From: Cordilura impudica
Lineage: Eukaryota > Arthropoda > Insecta > Diptera > Scathophagidae
Direction: 5' to 3'
Assembly: GCA_963682025.1 (NCBI GenBank)
Contig: OY821519.1
Location: 250,726,358-250,790,357 of the forward strand
Length of the DNA: 64,000 bases
In this document: in pieces, positions 57,572 to 64,000 of the stretch
How the letters are laid out: each line of letters starts with the position of its first letter
Position numbering within the stretch: the first letter of the stretch is position 1
Position numbers and translations under genes: made by a program
Notes under the pieces: model-generated
Told to the model about the DNA's origin: nothing
Seen by the model: only the letters and a program-made list of their open reading frames with translations
Databases searched by the model: none

Positions 57572-57825
57572 AGGCCGAGTTAGCCCCACGAAACCGTAAC
57601 CTAACGTATCAGCCGTTTTTTTTTACATGAAAAACAGTTACCGAACTGAACTGTAACGTAACTGGAACGCCCCAACCTGCTGAATTTGATTTTCGCTACT
57701 TTTGTACGTGACATTTGTGAACAGCTTACAAAGTTTGGTTAATTTTACGTTCTATAATTGCACTAAATGCCAACGTTACATTTACGGTATGGTTACATTT
57801 TAAAAATGTGTGGCTAACTCGGCCT
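57572..57825. mobile_element. PIF/Harbinger-like MITE
   Basis: A 254-bp element with inverted ends AGGCCGAGTTAGCCCCAC (57572) and GTGTGGCTAACTCGGCCT (57825). It is flanked by TAA on both sides (57569-57571, 57826-57828), the 3-bp TWA duplication usual for PIF/Harbinger elements. The interior is non-coding and includes a weaker inverted region (CCGTAACCTAACGT against ACGTTACATTTACGG). Confidence 0.82.
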
Positions 57826-57899
57826 TAACGTTGCGAATCATATGTTCTAATTTCTAGAAATAATAATAATTGTGAAAGTTTTCAGCTTTGTGGTAAATT

Positions 57900-58230
57900 T
57901 TAATTATATTGATTTAAAAAGGAATTGTTGCAGAAAAGAAAAATTAAATAAATAAAAGGGAGGTAAAAGTATAATAAGTTTTATATAATTAATGATATAT
58001 ATATATATATAATTAAATTTGTGATATACGTTTTAGAACAAAAAAAGTGAAAAGTGTGTTGTCAGCTTTGGTTGTTTTCTCTAATTGTAATCTTGTGTTA
58101 AAAAAGAATTGTTGGAGAAAAAAAAATAAATTAATAAATAAAAGGGAGGTAAACGTATAGTAATAAGTTTTATAAAATTATTGTTACATATAAATAAATA
58201 TCTGAAATATGCGTAGAAGTAAAAAAGTGA
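57900..58230 (+). repeat. Tandem duplication of a leader/start region
   Basis: The block TTGTTGCAGAAAAGAAAAAT ... AAATAAAAGGGAGGTAAA occurs at 57924 and again at 58106, about 182 bp apart. It continues in both copies to AAAAAAGTGAAAAGTG (58038 and 58219). The second copy has ATGCGTAGAAGT, the start of the 58209 frame; the first has ATACGTTTTAGAAC at the same place, so only one copy keeps the start codon. Both copies also have GGGAG|GTAAA, a possible splice donor. Confidence 0.8.
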
Positions 58231-58508
58231 AAAGTGAGGTTAGGCAGGTGGTAGCTTCGCTGTCGGAGCGCTCAATGACCGATGAAACATTGGCAATGGG
58301 ACCTTCGACATCAACTACTGGCCAAAGCGTTATGTTTGAGGACATTTTAAGTGAGGGAATTTCATCTGAGTCCGAAAGCGGAAGTGATTCAGAGGAAATT
58401 CTAGGAGATTCAGGTAATTTAAGGGAAGAGCTTGCGTCATGGGCGGTGCAGTTCAATATTTCAAATGCAGCTGCTAATAATCTTCTACAAATTTTGAGTT
58501 CACAGTAA
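58209..58508 (+). CDS. Short acidic protein or first exon, unrecognised
   Basis: The 99-codon frame has coding-like composition, clearly less A+T-rich than its surroundings. It starts basic (RRSKKVKSEVRQ), followed by a Ser/Glu-rich acidic stretch (EGISSESESGSDSEE) and a helix-like end, ELASWAVQFNISNAAANNLL. This end resembles the L..WA..YNI...A...LLKIL segment at the N-terminus of some transposon-linked insect proteins. It may be a truncated first exon: CAG|GTAATT at 58411-58416 would be a splice donor. No donor joins it in frame to the exon at 58855, so it may be a separate or decayed unit. Confidence 0.5.
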   Translation: MRRSKKVKSEVRQVVASLSERSMTDETLAMGPSTSTTGQSVMFEDILSEGISSESESGSDSEEILGDSGNLREELASWAVQFNISNAAANNLLQILSSQ

Positions 58509-58551
58509 AAAGGTACTAAATAATGGGACAATTAAATCAATTAATACCAAT

Positions 58552-58854
58552 TTGTTCTATTTTTCTACAACAAGACCTGACAATTTTTATAGTGTTAATA
58601 ATAGAATATTTAAAGTAATGCCTATTTCTCAAAATGAAAGCGTTTTGGAAATTTTAGGAAAGGAAGTTTTGAATTTGAAGGACTTTTTCAATATACCAAT
58701 AAAATCATCCCATGTTAATATTAAATATTGCTCTACTTTAGAATTTTCGAATTCACAATTTCAGCATTCAGTGGAACTAATATCACAAAAAATAATTATG
58801 TTAAATAATTTCGAATCCAACCAATTTTTATTCATACCTTTCATTCACACGTAG
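58552..58854 (+). CDS. C-terminal remnant of a transposon-linked protein
   Basis: The 100-codon frame contains NRIFKVMPISQNESVLEILG, then LNLKDFFNIPIKSS, and ends ...FLFIPFIHT. From memory of related insect proteins, an end of the type IPLLHT after a KC.KI block occurs downstream of a long domain that is missing here, so this would be the tail of the protein whose head may be at 58209. That link is inference. Its stop codon overlaps the splice acceptor of the next gene (CACACGTAG at 58854). Confidence 0.4.
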   Translation: MFYFSTTRPDNFYSVNNRIFKVMPISQNESVLEILGKEVLNLKDFFNIPIKSSHVNIKYCSTLEFSNSQFQHSVELISQKIIMLNNFESNQFLFIPFIHT

Positions 58855-59705
58855 ATGGATCTTAACAGTACATTTGTATCAATAACCGAAGAATGTATAA
58901 CCAAAAAAGGTAAGCATAACTAATTTGACTTTTTTATAAGTATAATAATATTTAATGTCAATTATAATTTTGATTTATTTTTATTTTATTAGATTGGGAT
59001 GAGTTAAATAAAAAAATTGACCTATTTCAAAAAAATGTACTCAAAAGTATAATCCATTTAGTACATATTTAAAAAGAAAAACACAATAAAAATTTTTAAT
59101 ATTTTTAGAACATGAAATTACGCAAAAGTTGCTAAAAAGAGTGTTAGAAGTGGTAAAATCTGGTGGAAGTACGACGGCCATAAGACGTAAGCCAATCTTG
59201 CCAAAAGCACCATTTAAGCAGGCCTCTGAATTTAAAGAATTCGAGTCCAAAGTACAATCATCGGAAAACAAGTTTAGCGACCTGGTAAGTTTCACAAAAA
59301 TATAAGCAATATTCAAGGCTAATTACTTAATTTGTTATTAGGTTGCCGAACTTATGGCCATAATTTGTGGCAATTCTACAAAATTTCTAAAAATTGCATG
59401 GCGGAAATTGGTCACTGATGAAGAAGCCAACAAATACTGCTGGCAAGGAACAAATTCCAAAGAACCTGTACGAGCTCTCAGCGTAACGGCGGCATTAAAA
59501 CGTGATTATATTTTTATTTTTGATTCCAATTTATATTAATTAAATCTAATTAATCTTTCCAGAAGCCTACAATCAAAAATTTTCTGCTGCTTCTTCGGAC
59601 AGCGAGTTCGAAAGAACGATAATTTCATTTTTGCAGCATGCCAACAACCGCCTACAAAAAAAAGTTAAATATTTAAATGAAAAGGACGGAAACAAAATTA
59701 ATTGA
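58855..59705 (+). CDS. DUF4806-like protein, five-exon gene
   Basis: Five exons (58855-58909, 58993-59046, 59109-59284, 59342-59501, 59563-59705) join through four GT-AG introns of 57-83 bp. They form one open frame of 195 codons, ending in TGA. Donors are AAG|GTAAGC, AAA|GTATAA, CTG|GTAAGT and AAC|GTGATT. Exon phases agree at every junction, which would not survive long without selection or recent origin. The C-terminal half reads LMAIICGNSTKFLKIAWRKL, then YCWQGTNSKEPVRALSVTAA, then ISFLQHANNRLQKK. This matches the DUF4806 pattern known in insect genes (W.G...K......... I...L.HA..R). Function is unknown. A perfect pyrimidine tract plus AG lies directly before the ATG, so an upstream untranslated exon is likely, perhaps from the GGGAG|GTAAA donor at 58147. 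A partial inverted copy lies downstream. Confidence 0.65.
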
Positions 59706-59794
59706 TGTATTTTTAACTATTTCTACTTTATTTGAATTTTTTAATATTAATTTAATTTAATATTAATTTAAATATTTAACATGCGATTCTTAGA

Positions 59795-60000
59795 AATTTT
59801 GTTTAATAGCCACAAATTAAAGCCATAAGTTCGGCAACCTAATAACAAGTTGAGTAATTAGCCTTGAATATTGCTTATATTTTTGTCAAAGTTACCTGCT
59901 TAAATGGTGCTTTTGCCAATATTGGCTTACGTTTTAAGGTTGCCGTACCTTCCCCAAATTTTACCTCTTGCAATACTCTTTTCCAGCAACTTTCAAAAAA
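59795..60000 (-). pseudogene. Inverted partial copy of the DUF4806-like gene
   Basis: On the minus strand this repeats exon 3 (ACGTAAGCCAAT...TTGGCAAAAGCACCATTTA), the third intron (ATAAGCAATATTCAAGGCTA) and the start of exon 4 (GGTTGCCGAACTTATGGC) of the gene at 58855. About 75 bp of exon 3 are lacking, so AAGCAG is followed directly by GTAACT. The intron is as similar as the exon, so the duplication is recent. It points toward the intact gene from downstream. Confidence 0.8.
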
Positions 60001-60545
60001 AGTACAAATAATTAATTAATTTATTTTTAATTCTATAGTTAAAAAAATTATAACATGTTATAATATTTAATGTGTCATAAATAATAAATTAAATTAAAAA
60101 TTGCTGAAAAAAGTGGAAATAATTGATATATTTTTAATTTCTATTTTTTTTCCTTTTTCAATTTAAATTATTATTTATGTCCTATATAATATTAATAGTC
60201 AAAGAAAGTACAAATAATTAATTCATTTACTTTTAATTCTATATTCAAACAATTTTTAACATGTTATACTATTAAGTATGTCATAAATAATAAATTAAAT
60301 TAAAAATTGCCGAAAAAAGTACAAATATTAATTGATATATTTTTAATTCTATTTTTTTGCATTTTTTAATTTAAATTCTTACTTATATCCTTTATAATAT
60401 TAATATTCAAAAAAGTACAAATAATTATTTAATTTATTTTTAATTCTAAATTAAAAAAAAACATGTACATGATAATAAATATTAAATATGTAATAAAATT
60501 AAATTGAAACATTCAGAAAAAAGTACAATGTTTCCATTTCTAAAA
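59998..60545. repeat. Tandem repeat, unit about 208 bp, 2.6 copies
   Basis: AAAGTACAAATAATTAATT starts units at 59998, 60206 and 60413. Shared inner blocks are AACATGTTATAATATTTAAT and GTCATAAATAATAAATTAAA. Very A+T-rich, non-coding. Confidence 0.8.
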
Positions 60546-60802
60546 TTAATATGATTTTTTTTAATATGGCAATTCCGTACCGTTGATACCAATTGGAGAA
60601 ATTTCTTTGCTATCAAGTTGAGAATCACAAATTTCTCAATTTGATAACTAAGAAAATCACCATATAAAAAATGTGCCTTTTAAGTTGAGAAGACTATAAT
60701 CCGACTATTGAGGTGCATTTGAGAATTAACGTTGGAGATTTGAGAAATGTATTTGATCTCAAATGCACCTCAAGTTGATAGCAAACAAAAATGTTTATTG
60801 GG

Positions 60803-61470
60803 GTGGTTCAACATTGGGCACGAAGTATTTAAATATATGCTGCTTCTACAGAAAATCAGCTACATGTGGCCGAACGTTTCTACAGTGGACTCAAGAGCAA
60901 AAACAAAGTTCTAAAATTCAAAATGTTTGTAATAAAATTTTAATTAAAAAAAATTATTTTTTGGACTCTAAAATTTTTTTTAAATTAAAAATTATTTCTA
61001 AAAAAATGTTTAAAAAAAAAAATATTTTTTTTTACATTTAGTAAAAGTGGTGGAAGTTTTAAATTCAGCTGTGTCAAATCTTTGGCATGCTTTTGACTTA
61101 AACTAAAACTAAATTATGTCTAACAAACTTTCACGATTTAATTACTATTCTTTAATATTTCTTGCAGTAGATAATAAGTTCAATTTATTTAAAACAGATA
61201 TATTAATTAATGATTAAGCATTAAATGATACATATCGTAGAAAGTAGAATTATATCGAGTTTCTCACTCCTACATATATTTATATTTATGAGACATAAAC
61301 AAATTAGTAGCGCCTAAGCGATCCGTGGAGTTATATTGACCGTACAAATATGTATTCCGATGTAGGCTACGGTTAACATTTGAACCACGAAAGATCATAA
61401 CAAAAGTCTCACTAAGCAACAAAAGGTAATTAAACAAATTATTTTTAAGCCAGACTTTTATGATATAAAT
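60803..61470. other. No gene recognised
   Basis: Spacer between the putative element and the last satellite array. The frame 60763-61041 is mostly Lys/Phe low complexity after its first 40 codons and matches nothing I recognise. Confidence 0.4.
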
Positions 61471-61474
61471 AATT

Positions 61475-64000
61475 TTTTAAGAGTATCTACTTTAAAAGAA
61501 AAATTACTTTTTAAGAAATGGTACTTTTAAGAAAAGGTGTCTTTTTAAGAAAAAGGTTTTTAAAAAAATACCTTTTTAAGAAAATTTACTTTTTTAAGAA
61601 AAGGTACTTGTTAAGAAAGAGGCACTTTTATTAAGAAAAAGTACTTCATTATTAAAAAATACTTTTTTATTAAAAGGTACTTTTATTAATTTTTCATTAA
61701 TTTTTTTTTTATAAAAAATAAAAATAAAGTACTTTTTTCAATAGTAGTGCTTTTTATAATGAAAGTACTTTTTCCTAAAAAGTATATTTTGTTAAAAAAG
61801 AAAATTTTATTAAAAAGTTCTTTTTTTATTAAAAGAAAAAGTACTTTTTTAAGAATACGTACCTTTTAAAGGAAATCCACTTTTTAACAAATGATATTCT
61901 TTAAGAAAAGGTCCTTTTTTAAGAGAATTTAGTTTTCAGGAAATTTTGTTTTCTTTAAGAAAAGGGTATTTTAAAAAATATACTGTTTTAAAGGTACTTT
62001 TTTAAGCAAAAAAAACCTTTTTAACAAAAGATACTTTTTAGGAAAAGGTACTTAATTAAGAAAATTTACTTGTTATAGTAAACTTACTTTTTTTAAGAAA
62101 GATTACTTTTAAAAAAAAAGGAAATTTTTTTTTTAAGAAAAGGGCACTTTAAAAAAATATACTTTTTTAAGAAAAGGTACTTTTTTAAGCAAAAGTACCT
62201 TTTTAACAAAAGATAAATTTTAGGAAAAGGTACTTAATTAAGAAAATTTACTTTTTATATTAAACTTACTTTTTTTAAGAAAGCTTACATTTTAAAAAAG
62301 AAGGCTTTTTTAACAAAATATATTTTTTGAATGAAGTGTGCCTTTTTATAAAAAAGTCCTTTTTTAAGAAAGTTACTTTTGTAAGGGGAGGAACTTTGTT
62401 ACTTTTAATTTTACTTTTTTAAGGAAAGGTATGTTTTTAAGAAAAGAAACTTCTTTGAGATAATGAAATTTTTGGAAAAAATTTACATTTTAAGAAAAGG
62501 TACTTTTTGTGGATCAGTAAATTTTTAAAAATAGGTTCTCTTTCAAGAAAATGTGCTTTTTTAGAAAAGTTACATTTTTAAGAAGTACTTACGTTTAATT
62601 TTAAGAAGAGGGACTTTATTAAGGGTACTTTATTAGGAAAATGTAATTTTTTAAGAAGAGGTACTTTTGTAAGAAAATTTACTTTTTTAAGAAAATCTTC
62701 AGAAATTTTACTTTTTTAGGGAAATGTGCTGTTGTCAAAAATTTTTATTTTTCAAACGCACTTTCGTAAGGAAAGTTACTTTTTAGGAAAAGGGACTTTT
62801 ATATAAAAGGTAAAAACATGTACTTTTTTAAATAAGGGTACTTTTATAAGAAAAAGTACTTATGTAAATTTTTAAGAAAAATTGATTGCGTACTTTTTTA
62901 AGAAAAGGTACTTTATTAAGATAATTTAATTTTTTTAAAAAAAGCGAAATTAGTAAGAAAATTACTTTTTTAAGAATAGGTACTTTTTTACAAAAAATAT
63001 TTTTTTTTTAAAGAAAATTTACTTCCTTATGAAAATGTACTTTTATAAGAGAAGGTGCTTTTATAGGAGAAGATACTTTTGTAAGGAGAGGTAGTTTTTA
63101 AACATAATGACTTTTGAAGAAAAGGTACTTTTTAAGAAAATTTACTTTTTAAGAAAACGTACTTTTTAAGAAAAGGTACTTTTTTAAGAAAAGTTACTTA
63201 TTTTAAGAAAATTTACTTTTTAAGTAAAGGAACTTTTATAAAAGAAGATGCTTTTATGACAGAGAAGAAAATGTTATAAGGAAATGCAGTTTTTAAACAA
63301 AATGACTTTTTAAGAAAAGGTACTTCTTAAGAAAATGTACTTTATAAGAACAGGTACTTTTCTTAAAAAAAATTTATATATTTAAGAAACGGAAATTTTT
63401 GTATAAAAAAAATGCTTTTTTAAGAAAATTTACTTTTTATATAAAACTTAATTTTTTTAAGAAAGCTTACTTTTTAAAAAAGAAGACTTTTTTAACAAAA
63501 TATATTTTTTGAATGAAGTGTGCCTTTTTATAAAAAAGTCCTTTTTTAAGAAAGTTACTTTTGTAAGGGGAGGAACTTTGTTACTTTTAATTTTACTTTT
63601 TTAAGGAAAGGTATGTTTTTAAGAAAAGAAACTTCTTTGAGATAATGAAATTTTTGGAAAAAATTTACATTTTAAGAAAAGGTACTTTTTGTGGATCAGT
63701 AAATTTTTAAGAATAGGTTCTCTTTCAAGAAAATGTGCTTTTTTAGAAAAGTTACATTTTTAAGAAGTACTTACGTTTAATTTTAAGAAGAGGGACTTTA
63801 TTAAGGGTACTTTACTAGGAAAATGTAATTTTTTAAGAAGAGGTACTTTTGTAAGAAAATTTACTTTTTTAAGTAAATGTACTTTTCTTCAGAAATTTTA
63901 CTTTTTTAGGGAAATGTGCTTTTTATTTATCAAACGCACTTTCATAAGGAAAGGTACTTTTTAGGAAAAGGGACTTTTATATGAAAGGTAAAAACATGTA
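61475..64000. repeat. 18-bp A+T satellite with higher-order repeats
   Basis: About 2.5 kb of GGTACTTTTTTAAGAAAA-type units running to the window end. Two nested higher-order duplications are clear. One is about 183 bp (61991 and 62174, shared block AAGGTACTTTTTTAAGC ... AGGAAAAGGTACTTAATTAA). The other is about 1.18 kb (62290-62825 and 63470-64000, shared block GTTACTTTTGTAAGGGGAGG and GTGGATCAGTAAATTTTTAA). Confidence 0.88.

Larger units (their letters stand above)
57263..60802 (+). mobile_element. Putative TIR element carrying a DUF4806-like gene
   Basis: Both borders carry clusters of the word CTCAACTTGATATCAA in direct and inverted forms (57290-57510 on the left, 60600-60785 on the right). 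The outermost bases CCCAGTATGCATT (57263) and, reversed, CCCAATAAACATT (60802) match at about ten of thirteen positions. Between them lie a spliced gene, two further open frames and an inverted gene fragment. I could not find a target duplication, so the limits and the class are tentative. An alternative is that the border clusters are independent repeats flanking a small host gene. Confidence 0.45.

Overview
The window is A+T-rich eukaryotic DNA, most likely from a fly and possibly a calyptrate such as a blowfly. I infer this from the insect-type transposon families, the short GT-AG introns and the absence of any bacterial gene organisation; no species can be named from the sequence alone. 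It looks like a gene-poor, repeat-dominated intergenic or heterochromatin-like region. Only one spliced host-style gene model stays open through all its exons: a DUF4806-like gene at 58.9-59.7 kb. Most short open frames here are chance frames in low-complexity DNA.

Roughly a quarter of the window is one very degenerate satellite with a monomer of about 18 bp. It reads GGTACTTTTTTAAGAAAA in one orientation and as the reverse complement in the other, with sub-variants. It recurs at 12.7-14.6, 15.4-16.1, 18.8-19.9, 25.9-27.4, 37.1-37.7, 41.1-43.0, 43.8-50.2, 51.8-55.6 and 61.5-64.0 kb. Two other A+T-rich tandem arrays, with units of about 200-250 bp, lie at 29.0-31.6 and 37.7-39.9 kb. Both are full of GTAAACA- or GTCAACA-type words.

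Transposons sit in and between the arrays. They are: a broken Tc1/mariner-type transposase gene with its own insertion (0.15-1.76 kb); hAT transposase remains (8.5-9.3 kb); a non-LTR retrotransposon 3' end and a tRNA-like SINE (9.4-10.2 kb); a broken Helitron helicase (10.5-11.8 kb); a Transib element related to RAG1, with 5-bp CG-rich target duplications and RSS-like ends (20.8-24.4 kb); a second Tc1/mariner-type element with clear inverted ends (27.51-28.76 kb); an RNase-H-end LINE remnant (41.7-42.1 kb); and a 5'-truncated Jockey-clade LINE (52.36-53.70 kb). Non-autonomous families include a short Helitron (A^TC...CTAG^T with a 3' hairpin), a foldback hAT with 8-bp target duplications, a PIF/Harbinger-like MITE, and an unclassified dispersed repeat containing (GTCC)n.

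Two structures stand out. From 43.4 to 50.0 kb there is a forward-inverted-forward rearrangement with two 2.78-kb arms that appear identical, folded inside a hAT foldback element. It is either a very recent palindromic rearrangement or an assembly artefact. From 57.26 to 60.80 kb a putative terminal-inverted-repeat element carries the DUF4806-like gene, a tandemly duplicated leader and an inverted partial copy of the same gene, so it could make hairpin RNA.
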